This document shows, in pieces, positions 24,907 through 33,690 of a stretch of DNA of 64,000 bases (position 1 is its first letter; the number at the start of each line of letters is the position of its first letter). The position numbers and the translations under genes are program-made. The DNA is from Achromobacter sp. HZ34 (GTDB lineage Bacteria > Pseudomonadota > Gammaproteobacteria > Burkholderiales > Burkholderiaceae_B), in NCBI RefSeq assembly GCF_002209485.1, contig NZ_NJIX01000005.1, positions 248,001-312,000 of the forward strand. The letters run 5' to 3'. The notes under the pieces are model-generated. The model searched no databases. It was given only the letters and a program-made list of their open reading frames with translations, and was not told the origin of the DNA.

Positions 24907-25511
24907 TCTTCACTCCAATCGGCGACCGGGGCACCGAAGCCGGTGGTCATCCAAGGTTCGTCATGGGCCGACGGCAGCGTCGTCGTCACCATGGACAAGG
25001 ACACCGCGAGGGCACCCGCGTAACCGCCCGCCAGGCCGGCACCAGCCAAGACCACGCTGGACCACCAGACCCGCCCCCGCCGCCAACCCAGCGGCCGCTT
25101 GGAGCGCGGACTGGACCGGCCAGCCTGCGCGGCGGGCGTGGCCGATGCGGCTTGCGCGGCTTGCGCACCTTGCGTGGCTTGCGCACCTTGCGCGGCCTGC
25201 GTGGCCTGCGTGGCCTGCGGGGCTTGCGGGGCTTGCGGGGCTTGCGGGGCTTGCGGGGCTTGCGGGGCCTGCGCTGCGGGCGCAAGGCACGCGGCGCTGG
25301 CCAGCACGCGGTCGAACAATGCTGTGTCCGGTGCGGCCGTCACGTCCTGCGAGAGCCACGCGTCCAGCGGCGCCGCGGCGGCGAGTATCGCGTCCGCCTC
25401 GGCGGGATGGGCGGCGACCCAGGCCTGTGCAGCGTCCCGCTCCGTTGCGGGCCAACGCCGTGGCTCGGCGCCGTAAGCGTCCACGATGGTACGAAATCGA
25501 TCTGGTGTCAT
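24903..25511 (-). CDS. Putative membrane anti-sigma factor with QAP repeat
   Basis: A 202-residue protein. Residues 1-70 are a small acidic-helical domain (FRTIVDAYGAEPRRWPATERDAA). A low-complexity linker follows, six QAP triplets grading into QAT, QAA and QGA repeats (about residues 78-125). A basic stretch and one membrane helix come near 147-168 (WWSSVVLAGAGLAGGYAGALAV), then a short periplasmic tail. The layout and ATGA overlap with both the ECF sigma gene and the sensor gene support anti-sigma function, though I do not recognise a named anti-sigma domain. Confidence 0.7.
   Translation of the reverse strand: MTPDRFRTIVDAYGAEPRRWPATERDAAQAWVAAHPAEADAILAAAAPLDAWLSQDVTAAPDTALFDRVLASAACLAPAAQAPQAPQAPQAPQAPQAPQATQATQAAQGAQATQGAQAAQAASATPAAQAGRSSPRSKRPLGWRRGRVWWSSVVLAGAGLAGGYAGALAVSLSMVTTTLPSAHDEPWMTTGFGAPVADWSEE
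25149..25271. repeat. 9-bp tandem repeat inside anti-sigma gene
   Basis: About 13 head-to-tail 9-base units of consensus GGCTTGCGG, most exact between 25220 and 25268, encode the QAP-type linker on the minus strand. Unit size is a multiple of three, so gain or loss alters linker length without breaking the frame. Confidence 0.85.
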
Positions 25512-26065
25512 GGCCCCGCTCTCCCGGTATCGACAGTCGCCAGTTGCTCGCGCAGACTGCGCCGGGCCCGCGCGAGCAGGCTTTCCAACGCATCCACGCT
25601 GATGTCCATGGCGGCCGCGGCCTCTATGTTCGACAGTTCCTGGTAATAGGTCAGGATCACCGCTTCACGCTGGCGCGGCGCCAGCGCGGCCAGCGCTGTC
25701 CTGACCCCTTCATCCCGATCGCGTCCCGCAAGATGGTCGGCGGGGCCCGGACGTGGATCGGCATCCTCGGGCGGTTCGGCCATGGCGTCCTCACGCCCGC
25801 CGCGCAAGCGGTCGTAGCACAGGTTCAGGGCCACGCGATGCAGCCACGTATCGAATTTCGCTTCGCCCGTACGCCAGCGTGGCGCCTGCTGCCAGATGCG
25901 TACGAACGCTTCCTGCGCGACGTCCTCGGCCTCCATCCTGTCACCCAGCATCCGGGTGGCCAGCGCCAGCAGCCGCGGCAACTTACGCTCCACCAATTCG
26001 CGCACGGCGGCCGCGTCCTGCCGGCCGACACGAGCGATCAACTCGGCATCGGGGTCGAAGGTCAA
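25508..26065 (-). CDS. ECF sigma factor
   Basis: A 185-residue sigma-70 family factor. Region 2 is LPRLLALATRMLGDRMEAEDVAQEAFVRIW and region 4 is LAPRQREAVILTYYQELSNIEAAAAMDISVDALESLLARARRSLREQL. No ATG start fits. A TTG at 26065 has a GGAAG ribosome site and gives the usual opening TFDPDAELIARVGRQD; another TTG at 26080 lacks one. It overlaps the anti-sigma start by ATGA and heads the operon ending in DUF1501, which it probably drives along with itself. Its closest general type is the CnrH/ECF group tied to envelope or metal stress. Confidence 0.9.
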   Translation of the reverse strand: MTFDPDAELIARVGRQDAAAVRELVERKLPRLLALATRMLGDRMEAEDVAQEAFVRIWQQAPRWRTGEAKFDTWLHRVALNLCYDRLRGGREDAMAEPPEDADPRPGPADHLAGRDRDEGVRTALAALAPRQREAVILTYYQELSNIEAAAAMDISVDALESLLARARRSLREQLATVDTGRAGP

Positions 26066-26176
26066 GGCGCGCGCTTCCAAGATGTATGGGCATGCATCAG
26101 GCGGCCGTACTCCTGTTCATACGCTACGGATCTGACACCGCCAGGCCCCCGCAGCGAAGGAGCCCACGTTCTCGGT

Positions 26177-26284
26177 TCAATATACGACGACGGCAGGCCG
26201 GACATGCACGGGCCGCGCAGGGACCACCACGCAGCCGCTCAAGGTCGCGGCGACCAGCGCCAACATCAAAATGCGTTTCATCAT
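26177..26284 (-). CDS. Tiny lipoprotein
   Basis: A 35-residue open frame with a complete lipoprotein signal: MMKRILMLALVAATLSGC, with the lipidated cysteine at residue 18 and a proline-valine tail of 17 residues. A GGAGTTTCCTC ribosome site precedes it. It follows the YXWGXW gene on the same strand by 28 bases. Very small secreted lipoproteins of this kind are often missed; function unknown. Confidence 0.65.
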   Translation of the reverse strand: MMKRILMLALVAATLSGCVVVPARPVHVRPAVVVY

Positions 26285-26312
26285 GAGGAAACTCCTGGTG
26301 TCTGGTGCAGGA

Positions 26313-26609
26313 TCAAGCCCAGTGGCCCGGTATCCAATGCCAGTTGGGGCCGCGCGCCTGCCAATGCCCGGGCACCCAGCCCCGGCCGGGGCGCACTGGC
26401 CGCCAGTAACCGCCGACCCAGACATAGCGTCCGTGGTCCCAGCGCCAATGGCCGTTATCCCAGACGTACCCTGCCCGGGGCGCGGGCACGACTTCCACGC
26501 GCGGTGGGGGCGGCGCCATGGGCGCGATGATGACCTGGGCACAGGCGGACGTCGCCGCCGTGGCGACAGCGGCCGCCGCGAAGAATTTCAGCAACGTTAC
26601 GGATTTCAT
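26313..26609 (-). CDS. YXWGXW repeat-containing exported protein
   Basis: A 98-residue protein with a signal peptide ending near SACAQ (residue 25). The mature part is a row of tryptophan-glycine repeats: GYVWDNGHWRWDHGRYVWVG, GYWRPVRPGRGWVPGHW and NWHWIPGHW. This matches YXWGXW repeat proteins, secreted or surface proteins of unknown role. Paired with the tiny lipoprotein downstream. Confidence 0.87.
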   Translation of the reverse strand: MKSVTLLKFFAAAAVATAATSACAQVIIAPMAPPPPRVEVVPAPRAGYVWDNGHWRWDHGRYVWVGGYWRPVRPGRGWVPGHWQARGPNWHWIPGHWA

Positions 26610-26731
26610 GCTTGCCTCCCGAGTTCGCCGGCGCTACATGCGCCGTTTCTTCTTGAACGGGGGAAGGGATGGAAATCCGTCGGGGAGAAATGAAATAAAA
26701 AATTGCCGGGCACCCCGTCCGGCCGTATGCC

Positions 26732-27178
26732 TCAATCGGGAATTTCAGGCTCGACCAATTGGGCCAGTTGCAGCAGGGATTCCTGCCAGCCAAGGTAGCA
26801 GGCTTCCACGGGGATCACCTCGGGCAAGCCTTCTTGCACGATGTGCAATTCGGTCCCCGTGCTGACCGCCTTCAGCGTGATGGTGGCCAGGATCTCCCCC
26901 GGCAGATTGGGGTCGTCAAAACGATCCGTGTAGCAGATCTTTTCATTGGGGACCAACTCGGTGAACACCCCTCCGAAGCCGTGCACACTGCCGCTGCGGA
27001 AATTGCGGAAGGACATGCGATAGCTGCCTCCCACCTTGGCGTCCATCTGCTGGACCTCGCAGGTGAAACCATAAGGCGGCAGCCATTTCGCCATCGCCGC
27101 GGCATCGAGGAAAGCACGATAGATACGATCGGGCGGGCAGCGCAGGACACGATGGAGTCGAACAGTACCGGTAGCCAT
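26732..27178 (-). CDS. AHSA1/SRPBCC-family protein
   Basis: A 148-residue START-like fold protein of the activator-of-Hsp90-ATPase type. It opens VRLHRVLRCPPDRIYRAFLDAAAMAKWLPP, then GGSYRMSFRNFRSGSVHGFGGVFTELVPNEKICYTDRFD and the C-terminal helix VEACYLGWQESLLQLAQLVEP. The ATG at 27178 has an AGAGGCAAAT ribosome site. Bacterial members are general ligand-binding or stress proteins of unknown substrate. The 295 bases between it and the divergent hydrolase carry no recognisable gene. Confidence 0.9.
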   Translation of the reverse strand: MATGTVRLHRVLRCPPDRIYRAFLDAAAMAKWLPPYGFTCEVQQMDAKVGGSYRMSFRNFRSGSVHGFGGVFTELVPNEKICYTDRFDDPNLPGEILATITLKAVSTGTELHIVQEGLPEVIPVEACYLGWQESLLQLAQLVEPEIPD

Positions 27179-27473
27179 GATGATTTGCCTCTCATGTGGT
27201 GGTTGGTACTGTACGACGAACGAAGCACCTTCGTTTCGACATCCACCCGGCCACTGATTTCGCGGATGCCGTGGCCGCCACGTCCCTGGGTGGATACCTG
27301 CCGGGAGTAGTCCTTCTTCCAATCCAAAAGCCATTGTGCGGCCCGGCTCGTACCCCGTATTTTGCTACGACTCATTGCAACGATTCATCGCCACGGCCCG
27401 TCGCCAGGGCTGTACTGCGGCGCCCCTGCCCCCCGCGCCCTTCCTCCCCGTCGCATCCACAACGAGAGCCCGC

Positions 27474-28997
27474 ATGACCAACTCCAGCACTCCCGTGCCC
27501 GCCCCCATGCCCAATGAAATCCCGGGCGTCGCCATTCCGCCCGGGCAGGTCGCCGCCGCGACAGGCAAGCTCGACGAACTGGCGCGGGCCCTGCGCGAAC
27601 GTACCGGCATTCCCGGCATGGCAGTGGCCGTGGTGCTGGAAAACCAGAAGGTCTTCGCCCAGGGCTACGGCGTATGCAACAACCAGGACAAGCACAGCGC
27701 CGAGGTGAACGAAGACACCGTGTTCCAGCTGGCCTCCGTGTCGAAGTCGATCGGCGCCACCGTGGTCGCGCACGAGGTCGGCGCCCAGCGCGTGGCGTGG
27801 AACGATCGCGTCACGCAATATCTACCCTGGTTCAAATTATCCGACGCCTGGGTCTCCACCCAATTGACCCTGGCCGACCTCTACGCCCATCGCTCCGGGC
27901 TGCCCGATCACGGCGGCGACGACCTCGAAGAACTCGGCTACGACCGCGCGCAGATCCTGGAGCGCCTGCGCTACCTGCCGCTGCACCCCTTCCGCTCGAC
28001 CTACCAATACACCAACTTCGGCGTGACGGCCGCCGCCGAAGCGGTCGCTACCGCCGCCGGCGTCGATTGGGCGACGTTGTCGGAGAAAGTACTGTACCGG
28101 CCGCTGCAGATGGATCGCACCAGTTCCCGCCATGCCGACTTCATGAAGCGCGGCAATCGCGCCCACGGCCACATCAGGCACGACGGCGCATACGTGCCCC
28201 GGTACCAGCGCCAGCCCGACGCGCAATCGCCCGCTGGCGGGGTCAGCTCCAGCGTCAATGACATGGCGAAATGGCTGGCCGTGCTGATCGAGAACGGCGC
28301 CCTGCGGGGCGCGCCCTTCATTCCGGCGGCGGCGCTGCTGCCGGCGATCACGCCGCGGATCGTGTCACGGGCGGCCACCAGCCCCAACGCGCGTGCCGAC
28401 ACCTATGGCTACGGCTTCAACGTCAATGTGCAGGCATCCGGCCGGACCGATTTCAATCATTCCGGCGCGTTCGGCCTGGGCGCGGGCACGGCCTTCGCGG
28501 TCATACCCTCGGCCCGCGTCGGCATCGTCGTGCTGACCAATGCCGCCCCGATAGGCGCCGCCGAGGCCCTGATCGCGGAATTCATGGAGCTGGTCCAGTT
28601 CGGCCGCATCAGCCGTGACTGGTTCGCCGCTTACCAGCCGCTGTTCGCACCCTATGCCGAACGGGCTGGCACGCTGGTGGACCGGCAGCCGCCCGAGAAT
28701 GCCGCGCCCAGCCGCGCACCGGGCGCCTACCAGGGAGCCTACGGTAACCCCTATTTCGGCGACGCCCATGTCGTGGAGGGGCAGTCGGGGCTGGAACTGG
28801 TGCTCGGTCCCAAGGCCATGCGTTTTGCCATGCGCCACTGGGACGGAGACCGTTACGTGATCGACATGCACGGCGAGAACTACGAAGAGGGTTCCGTATC
28901 CGCCATCGACTTCAAATTCGAGGACGGGGAAACCGCGGCGGCGCTGATGGTGGAATTGCTCGACACCAATGGCCTGGGCACTTTCGTGCGGCGTTGA
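27474..28997 (+). CDS. Serine hydrolase, class C beta-lactamase family
   Basis: A 507-residue beta-lactamase/transpeptidase-fold hydrolase. The catalytic motif SVSK is at residues 88-91 with S88 as nucleophile; the second motif YTN lies in YQYTNFGVT near 180; the third-motif region includes FNHSGAFGLGAGT. The last 100 residues form a DUF3471-like C-terminal domain. No signal peptide, so cytoplasmic, which argues against cell-wall or antibiotic activity and for an esterase or peptidase. The start at 27474 is chosen because the family N-terminal helix begins soon after; an earlier in-frame ATG at 27336 lacks family sequence. Confidence 0.9.
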   Translation: MTNSSTPVPAPMPNEIPGVAIPPGQVAAATGKLDELARALRERTGIPGMAVAVVLENQKVFAQGYGVCNNQDKHSAEVNEDTVFQLASVSKSIGATVVAHEVGAQRVAWNDRVTQYLPWFKLSDAWVSTQLTLADLYAHRSGLPDHGGDDLEELGYDRAQILERLRYLPLHPFRSTYQYTNFGVTAAAEAVATAAGVDWATLSEKVLYRPLQMDRTSSRHADFMKRGNRAHGHIRHDGAYVPRYQRQPDAQSPAGGVSSSVNDMAKWLAVLIENGALRGAPFIPAAALLPAITPRIVSRAATSPNARADTYGYGFNVNVQASGRTDFNHSGAFGLGAGTAFAVIPSARVGIVVLTNAAPIGAAEALIAEFMELVQFGRISRDWFAAYQPLFAPYAERAGTLVDRQPPENAAPSRAPGAYQGAYGNPYFGDAHVVEGQSGLELVLGPKAMRFAMRHWDGDRYVIDMHGENYEEGSVSAIDFKFEDGETAAALMVELLDTNGLGTFVRR

Positions 28998-29111
28998 GGC
29001 GGCGGACGGCCCCTGCATGCCGGCGCGTCATCCGCCCCGGGCGCACGCGGGCGTCGCCATCCGCCGTGGTGCAAACGATGATGGCGCCCTCGTCCGAGGG
29101 CTCCTCCATCA

Positions 29112-29816
29112 TTACTTCGTGGGCTTGGCGCCTACCTTCATTTCGAAGGAACCGACACCGTCCACGCCGCCGGTCACCACATCGCCCGGGCGGATGGCGC
29201 CCACGCCGGCCGGGGTACCCGTGAAGATCAGGTCGCCCGGCTGCAAGGCCATCGATTCGGAAATGTAGGAAATGACTTCAGGCACGGACCAGATCAGTTC
29301 CGACAGGTCACCCTGCTGGCGCACGTCGCCGTTCACGCTCAGCCAGATGCGGCCGGTCGAAGGATGGCCGACTTCAGAGGCCGGCTTCAGGGGCGTGGAC
29401 GGGCCGGACACGTCGAAACCCTTGGCCCATTCCCACGGACGGCCCATTTTCTTGGCCGTGGCCTGCAAGTCACGGCGGGTCAGGTCGATACCGACGCTAT
29501 AGCCCCACACGTGCTCCAGCGCCTGGGCGACCGGAATGTTCTTGCCGCCCTTGCCGATGGCGACGATCAATTCGATCTCATAGTGGAAATCGTCGGTCTG
29601 GGGCGGGTATTCGATGGTGCCTTCGGCCGGCACGATGGCGTCGGCAGGCTTGCTGAAGAAGAACGGCGGATCGCGGTCCGGGTCATGGCCCATTTCGCGG
29701 GCGTGCTCGGCGTAGTTACGGCCCACGCAGTAGACGCGGCGGACGGGGAAGCGCTTGTCGCTGCCGGCGACGGCCAGCGAGGCCTGCTCGGCCGGGGTGA
29801 TGACGTAGGAAGACAT
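29112..29816 (-). CDS. Fumarylacetoacetate hydrolase family protein
   Basis: A 234-residue member of the FAH superfamily, related to fumarylpyruvate and acylpyruvate hydrolases. Metal-binding acidic residues are seen in HYEIELIVAIGKGGKNI and GIDLTRRDLQ, followed by the conserved KGFD segment and LQPGDLIFTGTPAGVG. The start at 29816 has a GGAGCAAGCC ribosome site. It probably cleaves a carbon-carbon bond in a dioxo acid from aromatic breakdown, or is a FAHD1-like oxaloacetate decarboxylase. It lies 122 bases downstream of an AraC gene on the same strand. Confidence 0.93.
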   Translation of the reverse strand: MSSYVITPAEQASLAVAGSDKRFPVRRVYCVGRNYAEHAREMGHDPDRDPPFFFSKPADAIVPAEGTIEYPPQTDDFHYEIELIVAIGKGGKNIPVAQALEHVWGYSVGIDLTRRDLQATAKKMGRPWEWAKGFDVSGPSTPLKPASEVGHPSTGRIWLSVNGDVRQQGDLSELIWSVPEVISYISESMALQPGDLIFTGTPAGVGAIRPGDVVTGGVDGVGSFEMKVGAKPTK

Positions 29817-29938
29817 TTGTGGCTTGCTCCAGACTCCAGGTGAGGACCCATAGTCTAAATGCCTATTCGCCCTGAAACTTGGACAGGCTTGCCGAGGATT
29901 TGGAAGATTCCATGCAAATCGAAGCCCGTGGCCCGCGT

Positions 29939-30868
29939 CTACCCCTGGCGCCGGAACTCCCGCGGCGACACCCCCGCCTGCTGGCGAAACCGCCGCGAAA
30001 AATACGCTTCGTCGGCAAAGCCGCAGGCATGCGCCACCTCCGCCACCCGCTTGTCGCTGGTCAGCAGCAGCGACCTGGCACGGTTCATCCGCCGTTCCAG
30101 CACCAGGTCCGTAAAAGTCCGGTCCAGCTCTTTGCGCAGCAGATGGGCCAGATAGCTGGGCGACAGATAGGCGGCCGCCGCCGCGCTGTTCAAGGACAGG
30201 TCCGCGCTGCTCAGCTGTTGCTCGATGTGCGCCCGCACCCGCGCCAGGGCATCGCGCCGCCCGCTGCGGGGCGCGTCGCGGCGCGCCTGGGCCTGCAGCG
30301 CGGCGCCATGGCGCAAGCACACCTCGCCGATCAGTTGCAGCAGGTAGCCGCGCAAAACCTCGGCGGAGCCGAACATCCGCTCCTGATCCGCCTGCCGCAT
30401 GCGTTCCAGCAAGGCCACCAGGGCGTCCAGATCGCCCTCCGGCACCTGGTAGTCGAGAAATTCCTGGAAACGGAACGGCGCCAGCTCGGGCACTTCGTTC
30501 AGCGGCACGTCCTCCAGGTCCAGGGGATCGCAATCCAGCCCCGGACGCAGGAACTGCTGGGAGAAATTGACCACCATGAAGCGGCCCCCTTCAGGATGCG
30601 GTATCCGGTGCATGCGATGCGGTAGGATGAAGGCCAGCATCCCCTTGAGGAAAGGCCGGGTCACGCCGCTGATCTGCTGGACCGTATCGCCGCCCAGGTT
30701 GACCTGGATCTGGAAGTAATCATGCCGATGCATCTCTTCCAGCGGGCGCCGCACGTCCTGGGCGCGGATATAGAAATCCGCGCGATCGCTGCGTTCGCGC
30801 ATCGCGTAAGTACGGACGAGACCGGCACGGGACGTTGCCCCGGAGCCGGCGGCGGGATCGACGCTCAT
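29939..30868 (-). CDS. AraC-family transcriptional regulator
   Basis: A 309-residue regulator. The N-terminal cupin sensor contains HRHDYFQIQVNLGGDTVQQI and HRMHRIPHPEGGRFMVVNF. The C-terminal helix-turn-helix pair reads LSLNSAAAAAYLSPSYLAHLLRKELDRTF and RVAEVAHACGFADEAYFSRRFRQQAGVSPREFR. ATG at 30868 is used; no good ribosome site is present and a TTG at 30904 is possible. The following FAH gene may be a target. Confidence 0.9.
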   Translation of the reverse strand: MSVDPAAGSGATSRAGLVRTYAMRERSDRADFYIRAQDVRRPLEEMHRHDYFQIQVNLGGDTVQQISGVTRPFLKGMLAFILPHRMHRIPHPEGGRFMVVNFSQQFLRPGLDCDPLDLEDVPLNEVPELAPFRFQEFLDYQVPEGDLDALVALLERMRQADQERMFGSAEVLRGYLLQLIGEVCLRHGAALQAQARRDAPRSGRRDALARVRAHIEQQLSSADLSLNSAAAAAYLSPSYLAHLLRKELDRTFTDLVLERRMNRARSLLLTSDKRVAEVAHACGFADEAYFSRRFRQQAGVSPREFRRQG

Positions 30869-30990
30869 GGAGAAGGAAAGAACTCGGCGAAAGAATCTTG
30901 GCAAGCTATTAGACCCAAAACCGGTCCCCAGGCAAAATCGGTACCATCATGGCCGGTACCATCGAGGCAGACCAGCCTACAGGAGCTTTC

Positions 30991-32628
30991 GTGGCGCACA
31001 TCATTCCAGACGGATGGGAAAACCTCCAACGCAGCGGCCCGGCCCAGCGCGAGCTGGAAACGCTGGCCCGCTTGAAGAAGGCGCTATCGGACGACTACAC
31101 CGTCTATCACGCCATCCATTGGACCAATATCGAAGGCCGCCATGCCATCCATGGCGAGATCGACTTCGTGGTGGTCAACCGGGCGGGCGACCTGCTGGTC
31201 ATCGAGCAGAAGGCCGGCGCGCTGGATGAAACCGCCGAAGGCCTGGCCAAGCGCCATGCGGGCAAGGCGCAACTGCTGCCGGTGCAGATGGCGCTGACCG
31301 CCGACACCCTGCGCGCCAAGCTGGCCCGCAGCCTGAACGGCGCGGACGTGGGCCTGGACTATCTGCTGTATTGCCCGGATCACCGCGTACTGGCGCCCAC
31401 CACCGCCGGCCTGTCGCCGGAACGCATCGTCGACGCCAGCCGGCGCGACATGCTGGCCGGCGTCATCCGCGACATCCTGCCGCCGGGCGAACCGTCGCCC
31501 CGCCGCGCCCAGGTCGATCATTTCCTGCGCGACATCATCCGCCTGGAAACCGACGTCAGCGCGCTGATCGGCCAGGCCCGCGCCTGGGTTACCCGCCTGG
31601 CCGGCGGGCTGGCCCATTGGGCCCGCCAGCTGGACATCACGCCCTATCGCCTGCGCGTCACCGGCACCGCGGGTTCAGGCAAGACCCAGCTGGCGCTGGC
31701 CGAGTACCGCGACGCCGTCGAGCAAGGCAAGCGTCCCCTGTACGTGTGCTTCAACCGCCCCTTGGCCGACCATTTCAACCGCATCGCGCCCGAGGGCGGC
31801 CTGGCGGTCTCCTTCCATCTGCTGTGCGACCGCCTGCTGCGGCACGTCGGCCGCAGCCCGGACTTTGCGCAGCCCAAGGCCTTCGAGCGCCTGGTCGACG
31901 ATGCCGAGGCCCTGGCCGTGCCGGCCGATTTCATGTTCGACACCGTCATCGTCGACGAAGGGCAGGACTTCAACGCCCGCTGGGGCGGCATGGTGCTGCG
32001 GCTGGCCAAGCCGGACGCGCGCGTGGTCTGGCTGGAAGATCCCATGCAAAACCTCTACGGCCATCTGCCGCCGGAAATGCCGGGCTGGGTCAGGCTGCGC
32101 GCGCAGAGCAATTTTCGCAGCCCGCGCCCCGTGGTGAACCTGCTGCAGGCCATCCTGCCGGACGACGTGCGCATCGACGCGCAGGCGCCCATCACCGACA
32201 GCGATGTGGAGGTACTGTCGTATCACGACGAGGAAAGCCTGCTGCAGGCGGTCAAGCAAGGCATACGCAAATGCTATTCGGACGGTTTTCGCGCGGACGA
32301 CATCGCCGTCATCAGCTACCACGGCCACCAGCGTTCCCGCGTGCTGGCGCATGACCGGCTGGGCCCGCACGGCTTGCGCCGCTTCACCGGCCAATACGAC
32401 TTGCTGGGGCTGCCGGTCTACTCGAATGGCGACGTCCTGGCCGAATCGGTCTACCGCTTCAAGGGCCAGTCGATTCCCGCCGTGATCTTCACCGAGATCG
32501 ACTTCGAAACGCTGGACGAGCGGGCGATCCGCAAGCTGTTCGTCGGCGCCACGCGAGCCACGCTGAAGCTGATCCTGATCGCCACGGAACCGGCCGCCGC
32601 GCTGCTGCGGCAAAAGACGGGCGTCTAG
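30991..32628 (+). CDS. NERD-nuclease / superfamily 1 helicase fusion
   Basis: A 545-residue two-domain protein. Residues about 20-110 form a NERD domain with a PD-(D/E)xK nuclease pattern: IDFVVV (D58) and VIEQK (E72, K74). The helicase part has Walker A GTAGSGKT at 225-232, a Walker B VIVDEGQDF, a WLEDPMQNLYG motif, SNFRSPRPVVNLL and a C-terminal LFVGATRATLKLIL. The GTG at 30991 is chosen for its AGGAGCTTTC site; an ATG at 30949 lacks one. It is a single gene flanked by metabolic genes. DNA repair or defence are the usual guesses for this architecture. Confidence 0.88.
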   Translation: MAHIIPDGWENLQRSGPAQRELETLARLKKALSDDYTVYHAIHWTNIEGRHAIHGEIDFVVVNRAGDLLVIEQKAGALDETAEGLAKRHAGKAQLLPVQMALTADTLRAKLARSLNGADVGLDYLLYCPDHRVLAPTTAGLSPERIVDASRRDMLAGVIRDILPPGEPSPRRAQVDHFLRDIIRLETDVSALIGQARAWVTRLAGGLAHWARQLDITPYRLRVTGTAGSGKTQLALAEYRDAVEQGKRPLYVCFNRPLADHFNRIAPEGGLAVSFHLLCDRLLRHVGRSPDFAQPKAFERLVDDAEALAVPADFMFDTVIVDEGQDFNARWGGMVLRLAKPDARVVWLEDPMQNLYGHLPPEMPGWVRLRAQSNFRSPRPVVNLLQAILPDDVRIDAQAPITDSDVEVLSYHDEESLLQAVKQGIRKCYSDGFRADDIAVISYHGHQRSRVLAHDRLGPHGLRRFTGQYDLLGLPVYSNGDVLAESVYRFKGQSIPAVIFTEIDFETLDERAIRKLFVGATRATLKLILIATEPAAALLRQKTGV

Positions 32629-32688
32629 CATCGACGCCCGCGGCAGCGCGCGGGCGTTGCCGTGGGCGGCCCCGCCCTGCCGTCCGCC

Positions 32689-33690
32689 TCAGATCCAGGC
32701 GACGGCCTTGCCCACCTGCTCACGCGCTTCGATGCGCGCATGGCCCAGGGCGATCTCGTTGAAAGCGTAGCGATCCGTGATCTCGATGTGCAGGCTGCCT
32801 TCGAGGATCGCGCCGAAGACATCATCGGCGCGACGCTGCACCGTCGCGGCATCGGCCATGTGATCCGCCAGGCGCGGCCGCGTCAGGAACAGCGACCCGG
32901 CCTCGCCCAGTTCGTAAGGGTCCAGGTCCTTCACCGATCCCGACACATTGCCGTAGTTGATGACCAGCCCGCGCTTGCGCGTTGCCCGCATGCTGTCGCG
33001 TAACGTCGCCTTGCCCAGCGAATCGAACACCACGTCGACGCCACGTTTCGCCGTCAATGCCCGCACCCGGTCCGCGAACGCACCGTCGTCATAAGGCATG
33101 GCGACATCGGCGCCACGCGCCAATGCCACGGCGCGCTTGTCTTCCGTGCTCGCGGTGGCATAGACGGTGACGCCCATGCGCTTGGCCATCTGGATCAGAA
33201 GCTGGCCGATGCTACCCGACGCCGCATGCACCAGGCAGCTTGCGCCAGCAGCCAACGCCGCCACGTCATGCAGCAGGTAGTGCGCGGTGCAGCCCTGGAA
33301 CATGGCCGACGCCGCGGTGTCGAACGCGATGGCGTCCGGCAGCACCGCGGCCAGCCTTGCGGGGATGGCGGCGTATTCGGCGAAGCTGCCCCAGGCGACG
33401 CACCAGGCCACGCGCTGGCCCACCGCCGGATGCTTGACCCCTTTGCCGGTGGCCACGACCACGCCGGCCCCTTCCATCCCCAATGTGCAGGGGATGCGCA
33501 CGGGATAGGTAAGCGACTGCGCGTACTTGCCCTGCCGGGTGTGGATGTCCATGAAGTTCACGCCGGCGCAGGCCACCTGCACCAGGATTTCACCTTCACC
33601 CGCCACCGGCACGGGCGCATCGTCGCGCACCCGCACGACCTCCGGTCCGCCGTAGCTTTCTATGGTGATCGCCCGCATCGTTCGTGTCAT
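32689..33690 (-). CDS. Quinone oxidoreductase-like zinc-independent MDR protein
   Basis: A 333-residue NADPH:quinone reductase-type medium-chain reductase. It opens MRAITIESYGGPEVVRVRDD; GVNFMDIHTRQGKY is the family mark for quinone oxidoreductases, and the cofactor loop is AASGSIGQLLIQMAK, where a serine replaces a usual glycine-valine pair. No structural-zinc cysteine cluster is present. The start at 33690 has a GGGGACAGGT site. Convergent with the helicase gene; no operon partner. Confidence 0.93.
   Translation of the reverse strand: MTRTMRAITIESYGGPEVVRVRDDAPVPVAGEGEILVQVACAGVNFMDIHTRQGKYAQSLTYPVRIPCTLGMEGAGVVVATGKGVKHPAVGQRVAWCVAWGSFAEYAAIPARLAAVLPDAIAFDTAASAMFQGCTAHYLLHDVAALAAGASCLVHAASGSIGQLLIQMAKRMGVTVYATASTEDKRAVALARGADVAMPYDDGAFADRVRALTAKRGVDVVFDSLGKATLRDSMRATRKRGLVINYGNVSGSVKDLDPYELGEAGSLFLTRPRLADHMADAATVQRRADDVFGAILEGSLHIEITDRYAFNEIALGHARIEAREQVGKAVAWI

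Noticed and set aside
25149-25271. Possible CRISPR array
   Set aside because: Units are 9 bases with no spacers and translate into a linker repeat on the coding strand.
26080-26142. ATG codons just upstream of the ECF sigma gene as its start
   Set aside because: They are out of frame with the sigma domain, and an in-frame stop lies about 40 bases upstream of the TTG at 26080.
27474-28997. Antibiotic-resistance beta-lactamase
   Set aside because: The protein has SxxK and YxN motifs but no signal peptide, an extra C-terminal domain and the size of esterase-like family members, so a resistance call is not supported.
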